Origin: CAIRTM01 sp963723235
GTDB lineage: Bacteria; Desulfobacterota; WTBG01; CAIYCZ01; CAIRTM01
Assembly: GCA_963723235.1 (NCBI GenBank)
Contig: CAVRPV010000019.1
Coordinates: 136,651 to 200,650 of the forward strand
DNA: 64,000 nucleotides
Reading direction: 5' to 3'
Shown here: positions 30,592 through 39,474 of the stretch, piece after piece
How the letters are laid out: each line of letters starts with the position of its first letter
Position numbering within the stretch: the stretch's first letter is position 1
Program-made: the position numbers and the translations under genes
Notes under the pieces: model-generated
Told to the model about the DNA's origin: nothing
The model's input: the letters and a program-made list of their open reading frames with translations, nothing else
The model's database searches: none

Positions 30592-32007
30592 TTAGAACAT
30601 CCCCTTTTTCTTCTTCTCCTCAACTAAAATCAGCTGCGGCCATTTTTCGCCGCGCAGGACTGTCGCCAGCGCGTCAAAAATCCCGCGCGAGATAAAAGGC
30701 CGGTACCGCTTTCCGACAGGGCATCCCGCGCTGACGACTCGTGTCGGTCCGCTTTTGAGCTCAAGCCTGAACGGTTTGTCGAAATCAGGATAGGGCACCT
30801 GGCCGTCATACTTAAAATGCAGCGGCTCCAGGGATTCAGTCGGATGGGCAAAAATTGTATCCGTATTTTCGCTGAGAAAATCGACAAGGATGAAAACGAC
30901 ATGGTCATAGCGGTCCTCGAGCGCCATCTCAAGGGCCTCGAACGTCGCAAGACGCTTATGACCGGCATCCACTTTCTCGCCGGCAAAGTCCGTGTCCGCG
31001 TAGATGACGTGCGTGTTCGTGCCGGCAATTGCCGCCTCTATTTCTTTCTTAAGATTGCTGTAATACACAACGGCAAGCTCCGGATACGGATCGCCGGGGA
31101 TCTCCGGAAACCCGTGGCGCGTCAGGATGATGAGCTTCCTGTCCTTTTTGGGAAGCGGCAGGATTTCATCTTCGGCCATTTTTACGCATGCCGTCCGGTA
31201 TGAGGCATACGCGCCCGGAAACGGGGCATACACAACTTTCGCCCGCTCGGCAACGGCATCCTTTATTTCCTTGAAAAGCGCATTGAACTCTTCCAGCGAC
31301 GAGTAAACATGGAACAGGTCAATGGCCACGATGGTTTCCACCTTTTCATGAACCAGCTCATTTACAGCCTCCTCGATCGTTTCCGGATACATCGACAGGG
31401 CCCAGCGCATGGGAACACCGGGAAACTCTTTTGAGAGCATCTGCTCAAGGTCTCTGAAAATCGCCTTGTGCTGCTGCATGTAGGGAATTGTGTTGCCCGG
31501 CATGGTGCCGTAGTATTTTTTAAGAATCTTTATGGACACCTTTTCCACGATGTCGATGTAGCCGTTCTTATGTTCTTTCCAGATAAAATGCCCCGGCGAG
31601 TCTTCATCACGGGGGGTCACCCACTCAAGATCAAGGCTGACGTATTCCTCACCCTCCTCATTTTTTTCGCTGCCGAAACAGTCTATCAGCCGCTTCGGCA
31701 CGAACTCCTCCGTTGCCAGAGGATTGTCGGGATCAAGCAGCACCGTGCCCTTGTCGGCCATGATGACGGGCTTGAGCGCCGGCGGGAACGCAGCGTTGAA
31801 AATCTGTGTCATGTAGCGGTTAAAAAATTCAAAATCGTAATGCTCTGGCTGCCCGAGCGCGATAACAAGCACACCGGGTTTTCCCTTCACGGTTGTATCC
31901 TGCATGAGGAATCTTCGATACTGCATGTCGTCCTGCTTGGTGGAAAATGCAGCGCCGATAATCATCAGCAGAATCAAAGAGCCCAAAACAAACCAGACCT
32001 TTTTCAT
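30592..32007 (-). CDS. Membrane-anchored ferrochelatase-like protein
   Basis: The frame of 471 codons is intact. Residues 4-20 form a single hydrophobic anchor or signal, so the domain should face the periplasm. Two ferrochelatase-superfamily blocks are visible. PETIEEAVNELVHEKVETIV then FHVYSS (about 208-236) resembles the first half. TRHGFPEIPGDPYPE (about 296-310) carries the metal-site His and the GDPYP turn of ferrochelatase. A later SENTDTIF could supply the acidic residue. It would insert or remove metal in a porphyrin. Its start overlaps the aldehyde oxidoreductase stop (TGATATG). An exported chelatase is unusual. Confidence 0.75.
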   Translation of the reverse strand: MKKVWFVLGSLILLMIIGAAFSTKQDDMQYRRFLMQDTTVKGKPGVLVIALGQPEHYDFEFFNRYMTQIFNAAFPPALKPVIMADKGTVLLDPDNPLATEEFVPKRLIDCFGSEKNEEGEEYVSLDLEWVTPRDEDSPGHFIWKEHKNGYIDIVEKVSIKILKKYYGTMPGNTIPYMQQHKAIFRDLEQMLSKEFPGVPMRWALSMYPETIEEAVNELVHEKVETIVAIDLFHVYSSLEEFNALFKEIKDAVAERAKVVYAPFPGAYASYRTACVKMAEDEILPLPKKDRKLIILTRHGFPEIPGDPYPELAVVYYSNLKKEIEAAIAGTNTHVIYADTDFAGEKVDAGHKRLATFEALEMALEDRYDHVVFILVDFLSENTDTIFAHPTESLEPLHFKYDGQVPYPDFDKPFRLELKSGPTRVVSAGCPVGKRYRPFISRGIFDALATVLRGEKWPQLILVEEKKKKGMF

Positions 32008-32008
32008 A

Positions 32009-33901
32009 TCAGGCCCCCTTTCCCAAGGAGAGGATTGTCCGCATGTCTTCGGCAATGTCCGGCAAATCAAGCGCATAGAGGCGCTCCGGCAGCGGAATGC
32101 CCGTAGCCGCATCCCAGCCCCGCAGGGTGTAATATTCATCCTTCATCTTTTCAAGCACCTCCTCCGTGATGACCATGCCTTTGGATGGTCCGTCAGGAAT
32201 GGGCTCGGAGAGAAACCTCTTCGGCAGCGTATCATCGCTGCGGCGCATGCCCTCACGAACACCAAAAGCGCGAATAACGTTCCAGATGCGCTCGGCTGTC
32301 ACTTTGGCCTGCTCAAGGCTGAGATCCATTCCGGTAACATCATTAAAAATACCGATCACGGTTTCTTTGATTTCCGTGGGCCCCCAAATCGCCTCGGCAA
32401 GATGGCACAAAATCATCGAGTCGGTAAGGATGTTAAGATGATTGACGTTGATAACGTACTGCGGTTTGCCCTCAACGGTTTCCCGCGGCACAATTCCCGC
32501 GCGCTCGCCCGTGGGCCGCGCGTCATGATGGGATGCGCCCCGCGGTCCGGTGGCATACCCCAGGGCAAAGCCCGGAAGTCCCCGCGCGGAGTGGCCGGGA
32601 AAGGTCATGCCCTTGTTCTGCATGGCAAAGTCGGCAGCGCCACCGCCGATTGTATCGGCTGCGCGCTTGACGCCGTCGGCAAGCAGATCGCCCAAACCTT
32701 CGCGCAGGCCTATTTTGCGTACCATGGGCATGATGACATCACTGTTGCCGAACGACAGGTCAAGTCCGTCAGCATCCTTTTCCGTCAACAGGCCTTTTTC
32801 GCGGGCCTCCATGCTGAAGGCGATGGAAACCCCGGTTTCAACAGCATCCATGCCCAGATCATCACAGAGGCGCTCAGCCGCTGCCACGGTTTCAATTGAA
32901 TCGTTTTCGCACATGGCGCCAAGGGCGAAAATATTTTCATACTCCGGCCCTTCGACCTCGGAGCCCTTATACGGTCCGTCGGTAACAATCGTGTATTTAC
33001 TGCATCCAATGGGACAGGCAAAACATGACTTATTGCGCACAAAAATCTTCTCGCGCATGGTCTCGGCGCACAGGCCCACGGCCCCGTCAAAGGTTTCACG
33101 CTGCCAGTTGCGGCTCCCGAAAACCCCGAGATTGTTGTTTGCGTTTACCAGCACAGGGGTGCCGAAATTGACAAGGCTCTGGCCTGTTGTCGGATTCCTG
33201 CGCATAAGGCCGATAAGCTCCTGCGTGGTCTTGAGCGTTGCTTCCATATCATCGACCTCTACCCGCCCTGTACCTCGCACAGCTATACCTTTAAATTTCT
33301 TTGATCCGAGCACAGCGCCTATTCCGCCCCTGCCCAGTGCCCTGCCGCCCACGATCACCGAAGCGAACCGAACCATCCGCTCACCCGCAGGGCCGATAAC
33401 CGCGCTTTGGACAGCTTCATCACCGATATCGACCTTGATGAGTTCATGCGCCCGGTAGGTCATTTCACCCCACAGATGCGAAGCGCTGCGCAGCTCCGCA
33501 GTCTCATTGCTGATAAAAAGATAGACCGGCTTTTCGCTCGCACCCTCAATCACTACGCCGTCATAGCCCGCGAACTTAAGCTCCGCGGCGAAGCTGCCGC
33601 CGGCAGATGAGTGAAAAAACCCTCCTGTCAGCGGCGATTTCGTATACACGCCGATACGGCTGCCTGTCGGCGCTATGGTTCCGGCCAGGGGCCCCGTCAT
33701 GAAAATGACCTTGTTGCGATGCGAAAGGGGGTCAATGCCGGGTTCGAGCTCATCGTAGAGCATGCGCGCTGCAAGGCCCGCCCCGCCGATAAATTTCAAA
33801 AGCTGGGCATTGGGAATTTCCTCAACACGTACAGTCCTGTTTGTAAGATTCACTCTCAGCAGTTTACGCGTATACCCTTTATATATTTTTGCACGGCTCA
33901 T
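32009..33901 (-). CDS. Tungsten-dependent aldehyde:ferredoxin oxidoreductase family enzyme
   Basis: A 630-residue enzyme with an intact frame. The N-terminal AOR domain reads LRVNLTNRTVRVEEIP and FIGGAGLAARMLYDEL, followed by MTGPLAGTIAPTGSR. The [4Fe-4S] ligands are Cys293, Cys296 and Cys300 in CFACPIGC, with a fourth likely in MILCHLAEA. ATGPRGASHHDARP is the pterin region. ATG 33901 follows AAGGAG and overlaps the polyferredoxin stop. Family members oxidise aldehydes or reduce acids with ferredoxin. The TaoR, Tup and storage genes in this window would supply the metal. Its genomic partners suggest a redox job on a tetrapyrrole side chain or an aldehyde tied to it, which is inference. Confidence 0.9.
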   Translation of the reverse strand: MSRAKIYKGYTRKLLRVNLTNRTVRVEEIPNAQLLKFIGGAGLAARMLYDELEPGIDPLSHRNKVIFMTGPLAGTIAPTGSRIGVYTKSPLTGGFFHSSAGGSFAAELKFAGYDGVVIEGASEKPVYLFISNETAELRSASHLWGEMTYRAHELIKVDIGDEAVQSAVIGPAGERMVRFASVIVGGRALGRGGIGAVLGSKKFKGIAVRGTGRVEVDDMEATLKTTQELIGLMRRNPTTGQSLVNFGTPVLVNANNNLGVFGSRNWQRETFDGAVGLCAETMREKIFVRNKSCFACPIGCSKYTIVTDGPYKGSEVEGPEYENIFALGAMCENDSIETVAAAERLCDDLGMDAVETGVSIAFSMEAREKGLLTEKDADGLDLSFGNSDVIMPMVRKIGLREGLGDLLADGVKRAADTIGGGAADFAMQNKGMTFPGHSARGLPGFALGYATGPRGASHHDARPTGERAGIVPRETVEGKPQYVINVNHLNILTDSMILCHLAEAIWGPTEIKETVIGIFNDVTGMDLSLEQAKVTAERIWNVIRAFGVREGMRRSDDTLPKRFLSEPIPDGPSKGMVITEEVLEKMKDEYYTLRGWDAATGIPLPERLYALDLPDIAEDMRTILSLGKGA

Positions 33902-35491
33902 GCTGTTTCTCCTTGTACGGCTTCAGTCTGTCGCGCTGTATTTAAATCACAGGTCGGGCACGCCGCGGGATAGGCCCCGCACGGGGTCGGGCACGGCGGG
34001 GGCGTTTTTGAAAACGGGTTCAGCTTCGCGAAGAACCTCTTTACGGCTCCGGGCCGCTTGGCCTCCATGCCCTTCCGGACGCCGTCCTTATCCCAGATAA
34101 TGACCCGGGCGGGACACACCTTGATGCAGCGGGGGTCGCCGCCGCAGGCATCGCAGGTATCCTTCAGCTTCGGCACGGGTATCTCAGGGGTGCCCTCCAT
34201 CTCGATCTGGATGTTGGAGCGGGCGATATCAAAAACGCCGAGCCTGCCGCCCGAGCAGGCAAGCTCACATAAGACGGCAGCCGATGCAGCGCTCGGGGAT
34301 GACATTGATCCGCTTGATCTTCTTTTTAAAAACCCCGTGGGGGCACGCGTCGCGGCACTCATAGCACAGGTTGCAGTTGACCGGCACCTCGCCGAGAGAG
34401 CGGATTGAGAGTTCCTCCTCTCCTTCCGGCACAGACTGAAACTCAAAGCCCATCACGCAGCGCTTCTGAGGCTCGCAGTCCGGGCAGATCCGGCAGCGCT
34501 CTGTCTGGAAGGGCACGCGGTAGAGCGCGGGCTGTCCCAGGGCCACCCGGTAGCCGATGTACCAGCAGAAATAGCGGCAGTAGATACGGTAGGCGAACAG
34601 CAGCGAGCCCAGGAACATGCCGTTGGTCAGCACCTTGGTCCACACCATGGGCTTCCAGAGCGATGTCCAGTCGGGGTCGCGCATCATTTCTGCGGATGAG
34701 GCCAGCTGGAACACACGTTCAAAGGTATATATCACGATGATCATGGCCACCATGGTGGCCGGTACGTAGATCCGGTTGATCTGCGACTTGAATTTGTCTG
34801 TAATTTTAATGCCCGTGAAATTATAGAACCGCATGATGGAGTCCTGCAGCGTGCCGACAGGGCACATCCAGCCGCAGAACCACCGGCCGATAAAGAAGGG
34901 CAGCACGAGAGAGCCGAGCAGCATGGCGAGAAACCAGAAAAAGAGCTCCGGATTTGTAACGGGCCGGGCCGTCATGCCCGTGGCAAACAGCACAAGGTAC
35001 CAGCCGAACATGACGCTCTGGCACCAGATGCGCCAGCGCTTGGTCTGCACGGTTGTGCGCGCTTTCGCCTCGGCGTCCGGCGGGGTGCGCAGAAGCCGCA
35101 CGGCTATGTAGGTTATGTACAGTACGACCGGGAGGGCGAGCATGACGCCGATGCCGTGAAAAAGTTCGGTCCCCTTGCCGCCGAACTGCCAGGCGATGAT
35201 GTCATTGGTGTCGATCTTCCAGCGTTCCTGATCGCCGGGAAACTGAAAGGGGAAAAAATTGGAAAATCCCTGAATGGATAGGTATACCCAGAAACGGCCG
35301 GCCCCTTTGGGCCGCCCGTAGAAATAGTCGGCAAACTGCAGGGTGAAGGATCCTATGGCGATCATCACGCACAGCCAGTTGGGCACGTAGCCCGTCACGA
35401 TACCAATCACATACAGTATAAGCCCGAGGGCCGACATGTTGCGCACATGGCGCACGAACTCATCGCGGCTTGAAAAAGCTCCCCATTGCAT
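33898..35491 (-). CDS. NapH/CcoG-like membrane polyferredoxin
   Basis: About 530 residues after joining one break near 34268. Several membrane helices surround RWFCGWMCPVGTL and CRYFCWYIG. Then come CRICPDC, a four-Cys cluster (CNLCYECRDACPHG), CIGCRLCELACSGG and a final CDACGGDPRCIKVCP. This gives at least four iron-sulfur clusters in a NapH- or CcoG-like membrane scaffold. It should pass electrons between the quinone pool or a membrane partner and the aldehyde oxidoreductase, whose start it overlaps. The tail is rich in Cys and Pro. Confidence 0.82.
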
Positions 35492-35492
35492 A

Positions 35493-36272
35493 TCAGTTCC
35501 CTCCCAGAATATAGGGCGCGCGGGTCAGGACAAAATGGAACTCCTCCGCGGACATTCCGAACCCCATGCGCAGATAAATCAGCAGCACCACAAAATTCAC
35601 GATCTGCAGCTTGAACCATTTTTCACGCGGCACACCGTTGCGTCGGAACAGCTTGGCCGCGCACAAAAAATAGAGGATAAACCAGGTGTACATGAAGACG
35701 ATCGAACCGATCCACCATCCGCGCGCGCCTGAGGGGTTATTGGCCCGCACCTCGCCGTAATAGGAGAGCAGGTGCGCGTTCTGCTCGGTGATCTTCGTGC
35801 CTTTCTCAAAACCGCCGTAGTCCTGCACGAGGCACTTGCCCACAAGCTCATCGGGCGCCTTTTGCTCGATGCGCAGCTCCATGCCGATGTTTTCACAGAA
35901 AAAGTCCGACATGAAGCCCGTCAGCAGGGCGATCAGGATAAAGGCGAGAGCACCGATACGGGCCGCTTTTGCGTACGCCCAGTCCTTGAGCACCCACTTG
36001 TAGAGAAGGCCGATAAAAAGGGCGTAGAGCACGCCGATAGAGGCGCCTGCAAGCATCCCGAGAAACCGTCCGGTATAGTAGTATTCCTGCCCCGCCAGGT
36101 CGCGAAAAAAGCTGGTCAGCCTGATAAAGGCCCCTGGATACATGAAGGTATCAAGCACCCGGTACTTCGCATCCGATGTACCAAAGGTCTTGCCGAAAAA
36201 ATAGCCGGGAATAATCAGCTCCCACCAGACCCCGCTGCGTGTCCAGAAATCAAGGCCCTTCATGGTTTTCAT
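35493..36272 (-). CDS. Unrecognised multi-helix membrane protein of the oxidoreductase operon
   Basis: About 259 residues starting MKTMKGLDFW at ATG 36272 behind GGGGGAA. Five or so hydrophobic segments are visible (for example MLAGASIGVLYALFIGLL and ALAFILIALLTGFMSDFF), with a soluble loop around residues 140-190. It ends 2 nt before the polyferredoxin start, so coupling is tight. I do not recognise the family. The few Cys residues give no obvious cofactor site. A quinone-binding or anchoring subunit is plausible. Confidence 0.7.
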   Translation of the reverse strand: MKTMKGLDFWTRSGVWWELIIPGYFFGKTFGTSDAKYRVLDTFMYPGAFIRLTSFFRDLAGQEYYYTGRFLGMLAGASIGVLYALFIGLLYKWVLKDWAYAKAARIGALAFILIALLTGFMSDFFCENIGMELRIEQKAPDELVGKCLVQDYGGFEKGTKITEQNAHLLSYYGEVRANNPSGARGWWIGSIVFMYTWFILYFLCAAKLFRRNGVPREKWFKLQIVNFVVLLIYLRMGFGMSAEEFHFVLTRAPYILGGN

Positions 36273-36322
36273 AGGTGTTCCCCCTGTGGCTGCAGGCATA
36301 CTCAGCCTGCATGCGGTTTGTG

Positions 36323-36796
36323 CTATACCCTGTCAATGTCTTTTTGTGCCACCGCTTTTTCAAGAATAATGGCCGCAGCCTCAACGGTTGCGTTCAGCAG
36401 TTTCTGATCTGCATGTTCAATCCCTGTCAGTATCTCGTTATGATTTCAAGCTGCTCGCCGCGAAAAGCCTTAAACCCGGCACGCCCCTTGGCAGTCAGGC
36501 GAATATCGGACAGCCGCTTGTCGCTCAGTTTTTTGAGCGCTGCCACATGTCCCATAACCTCCAGGCGATGCACAAGGTTATTGACGCTCTGCAGCGACAT
36601 GCCGAGAACCCGGCTTATTTCCGAAATGTAGACAACATCCCGCTCGTTAAAAAAGGAGAGGATGCGCATCTGCGTGACTGACAGCGAAGGCGCTTTTGCT
36701 TTCAAGCTTCTGCCGAAGCTCAGGCAGCGGAAAATCTTCTGCAGATTCAGGTACAGTGATTCGGCATTCCGTTTGCGTATTCTTTGTGTTCTGCAT
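36323..36796 (-). CDS. MarR-family transcriptional regulator
   Basis: A winged helix with LSVTQMRILSFFNERDVVYI, the recognition region ISRVLGMSLQSVNNLVHRLE and a wing KKLSDKRLSDIRLTAKG. A break near 36430 extends the C-terminus to a dimerisation helix (NATVEAAAIILEKAVAQKD). ATG 36796 follows GGAGG, but one base must be missing soon after it; the frame that stays open begins at 36813. It is the first gene of the minus-strand operon and probably represses it, with a ligand that could be the pathway substrate. Confidence 0.82.
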
Positions 36797-36813
36797 ATGG
36801 GTCCTCCCCCCAT

Positions 36814-37006
36814 GACGTCACGCCATGCTTACTATACACAAGTATACCATTATATTGTATCTTGTCAAACTTTTTGAGCAATACAGAGCTTATTTACTGC
36901 CTCATAAAAATTTATTTATAAATTAATGTGTAGTATATATACAAACAGCAGCCGGAAGGTGCCGACCCGACGCTCGTGCGCGCCCGCAGCTGCGGCGGCT
37001 GGATCA
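36814..37006. promoter_or_regulatory. AT-rich promoter region of the MarR-led operon
   Basis: This 193-bp stretch has an inverted repeat TATAC-ACAA-GTATA near 36836-36849, close to the regulator start, and a second AT-rich block (TTTATTTATAAATTAATG) further up. The first is a reasonable MarR operator. The exact promoter was not resolved. Confidence 0.4.
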
Positions 37007-37588
37007 TTATTCAAAACAGCATGAATATACCCCGGACAGGGGCAACAGGAGGGCACGAAGGACATGCCGTGCCTTTATCGCAGATATACCATCAAAGAGC
37101 CGCTGGACGCGCTTGTGCTTTTTCTCCCAGGAGAATGTCGCGACCCGGCCCCTGCGCTTCAGCTCAACAATTTTTCCCTCAACCGCATCGGGCAGCACGG
37201 CGCTGCCCTGCGAATGCAGCCCCTTGCCCACAATAATGCGGACCGCATCCAGACCCTGCAGCGCAGAGGTTTCAAGAAAGGCTTCAACCCGCACAAGGGC
37301 TTCGCGAACGTGACAGCCGTGCAAATCAAGCTCAGCTCCGGGGGTGCCGCGAGGAGAGATCCGCTGCTTTTCAGGCACCAGCACATTCTCAGGATATTTT
37401 TGCCTGATTATTTCAGCCTGATCGACACCGGAGAGTGTGTCTTCAAGCATACGGCTAAAGGGCTCTTCATCCTCACATGAAGCCCCGGGAACAGCATCTT
37501 CGCCGTTCCGTTCGCCGAAGAGTTCATAAAAATCTTCATGGGCATCAAGTGTGCGGATTATATCCCGCTTACCGGTCCTGCCGCTCAC
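37007..37588 (-). CDS. Smr-domain protein
   Basis: GTG 37588 follows AGGAGG at good spacing. An acidic N-terminal half precedes the Smr domain: ELDLHGCHVREALVRVEAFL, RIIVGKGLHSQGSAVLPDAV and the closing GRVATFSWEKK. The LDLHG and GKGxHS motifs are the conserved core. Stand-alone Smr proteins are structure-specific nucleases or RNA-binding quality-control factors. The start overlaps the end of the TPR gene by 20 nt, suggesting coupled translation. Confidence 0.85.
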   Translation of the reverse strand: MSGRTGKRDIIRTLDAHEDFYELFGERNGEDAVPGASCEDEEPFSRMLEDTLSGVDQAEIIRQKYPENVLVPEKQRISPRGTPGAELDLHGCHVREALVRVEAFLETSALQGLDAVRIIVGKGLHSQGSAVLPDAVEGKIVELKRRGRVATFSWEKKHKRVQRLFDGISAIKARHVLRALLLPLSGVYSCCFE

Positions 37589-38810
37589 GTACCGAACCTC
37601 CTGACCGCATTTTTCTGTGCAGGAAATGACACCGGCGTTGCTGAAGGGCCGCAGCGCGATTTTCAAGGGCATCGGCATGGCCCGGTTCAATGTCAAGCGC
37701 CCGGTTAAAATCACAAATAGCCTGATTATAGTCCTCCCGTGCAGCATAGGCAGCACCCCGGTTATTCCAGGCCTCCGGGTTATGCGGGTCAAGTCCCAGA
37801 CAGCGGGTATAGTCCTCTATGGCTTCATGCAGGCAGCCCTGTTCCGCGTAGGCCAGGCCGCGGTTATAATAAAGAGAGGCTGAACCCGGTGCGAGTTCAA
37901 GCGCCCGCGAAAAATCGACGAGGGCCTCCTGCGTCCGGCCGAGACGGAGATGTATCAGCGCACGCGCGCCCAGCGCCAGGGCATCCTCCGGGTTATGGTG
38001 CAGAACAAGCGTAAAATCCTGCACGGCCCGGTCATCGTCGCGCACGGCGCTGTATTCAAGGCCGCGATTATAAAGCGCGTCGGTATACCCCGGATCAACT
38101 GCAAGTGCGGCGGAATAATCCTGCAGCGCACTGCCCCTCTGGTGCAGGTCGGCATAGGCATTGCCTCGATTGTTGTATGCCTTGACGAACGCGGGATTGA
38201 GCGCAAGGGCCGCGCTGAAGTCCTCAATGGCCCGGGCATGCTCGTTGATCTTCCGAAAGGTAAGCGCCCGGTTATAATAAGCTTCACAGCGCGGCTCATA
38301 TTCGATTGCGCACGTATAATCGGCAATTGCCTGATCAAAGCGCCCGAGTTCATCGCAGGCGCAGCCCCGGTTGTACCAGGCCGGAGCAAACTCGCGGTTA
38401 ATGGACAGGCAGGCACTGTAGGACTCTATCGCGGCAGCAAAATCACCCTGAAGATAAAGGGCATTGCCGCGATTGTTCCAGGCCCGGGCATGCATGCTGT
38501 CAAGCGCAATCGCCCGGTCATAATCTGCGATTGCCGCTGCAAAATCATCAAGATTACGATAGGCGAGCCCGCGGTTGTAGTAGGCATCGGCTGAAGGCGA
38601 GAGCTCAAGAGAGCGGCCGTAGTCGGCGATGGCCTTTTCAAGCTGCCCGAGCGTGTCATACTCGCGACCGCGATTATAATATGCTGCAGCGAAGTCCGGA
38701 TCAAGCTCGATTGCCCGGGAATACTGTTCAATCGCTTCCGTACCGTCACCACTGCGGGAAAACTGCAGGGCGGATTTAAAATAGTGCGGGGCTGAGGATG
38801 TTATATTCAT
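37569..38810 (-). CDS. TPR repeat protein
   Basis: 413 residues with an intact frame, composed almost wholly of about eleven 34-residue TPR units with consensus AYYNRGxAYxxxxxxxxAIxDY. There is no signal peptide or other domain. Such all-TPR scaffolds mediate protein-protein contacts; the partner is unknown. It is followed directly by the Smr gene. DNA-level repetition here reflects the protein repeat. Confidence 0.9.
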   Translation of the reverse strand: MNITSSAPHYFKSALQFSRSGDGTEAIEQYSRAIELDPDFAAAYYNRGREYDTLGQLEKAIADYGRSLELSPSADAYYNRGLAYRNLDDFAAAIADYDRAIALDSMHARAWNNRGNALYLQGDFAAAIESYSACLSINREFAPAWYNRGCACDELGRFDQAIADYTCAIEYEPRCEAYYNRALTFRKINEHARAIEDFSAALALNPAFVKAYNNRGNAYADLHQRGSALQDYSAALAVDPGYTDALYNRGLEYSAVRDDDRAVQDFTLVLHHNPEDALALGARALIHLRLGRTQEALVDFSRALELAPGSASLYYNRGLAYAEQGCLHEAIEDYTRCLGLDPHNPEAWNNRGAAYAAREDYNQAICDFNRALDIEPGHADALENRAAALQQRRCHFLHRKMRSGGSVRERQDR

Positions 38811-38897
38811 GCTTCATATACATCAACAAATAGTGCTACAGTGTCTTTAGCGTTATGCCATATACACATGAGCAAAATGCTAAAAAACCCTTCCTTA

Positions 38898-39023
38898 CAG
38901 GCTGTTCAAAAATAGTCGGATGCAAGGCGTACGCAATCATGAGGAATGAGGCGTACTTTCTGTACGCCGCAATGACGCATGATAAGCACAACAGCAGCAG
39001 ACGGGCCGTTTTTCAACAGCCGC
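38898..39023. repeat. Dispersed repeat family A, copy 3
   Basis: Bounded by CAGGCTGTTCAAAAAT and GTTTTTCAACAGCCGC, it has the central GGCGTACTTTCTGTACGCC hairpin and the AGCAGACGGGC block near its right end. It lies in the gap after the small protein gene and before the TPR gene, both on the minus strand. Confidence 0.88.
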
Positions 39024-39046
39024 TATTACTGTATGCGCAGCATCTT

Positions 39047-39271
39047 TCACATATGGCTCAAGACGCGTATCCTTATCAGCCGGGAGGCCGTCCTGAAACC
39101 CCCGACAAACTCCCAGGCTCCGGCATGCCAGTGGATTTCCTGATGCAGGGCCTTGCCGCACGCATCAAGATACACCACCTCGACACGCCTGGGCCGTATT
39201 GTACTGACAACCGCCCGAACCTGCTCTTGTTTCCCAACCTCAACGATGCTTCCGGGAGTAATCTGATCCAT
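39047..39271 (-). CDS. Small conserved-looking protein (about 74 residues)
   Basis: The ATG at 39271 (MDQITPGSIVEVGKQEQ) has GAGGTG at good spacing, better than an upstream start at 39325. The product is a compact beta-rich protein with VRAVVSTIRPRRVEVVYLDA and EIHWHAGAWEFVGG. The last residues may be altered by a one-base break. I do not recognise a named family, although it looks like a KOW-like or small regulator fold. It abuts repeat A3. Confidence 0.55.
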   Translation of the reverse strand: MDQITPGSIVEVGKQEQVRAVVSTIRPRRVEVVYLDACGKALHQEIHWHAGAWEFVGGFRTASRLIRIRVLSHM

Positions 39272-39474
39272 AACAGCACCTCGGGAAAGAGCATACTGGA
39301 CGAAGGCATACATCCTGTAAGCCATTGTAGCAGACAGAAGCGTTGCGTGTCAAAATACAGTATATAACTATCTGGATTATCAGGGTGCATCCCGGACGGA
39401 TTGAGACATCAGGAAGCAGCACGGCAGCGCCTGCACATCAGCACGCATGCGCACCGGGTACAGGCGCACACTGT

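Noticed and set aside
37950..38594. 214-residue plus-strand open frame
   Set aside because: It is antisense to the TPR gene, and its apparent repetition mirrors the TPR repeats.
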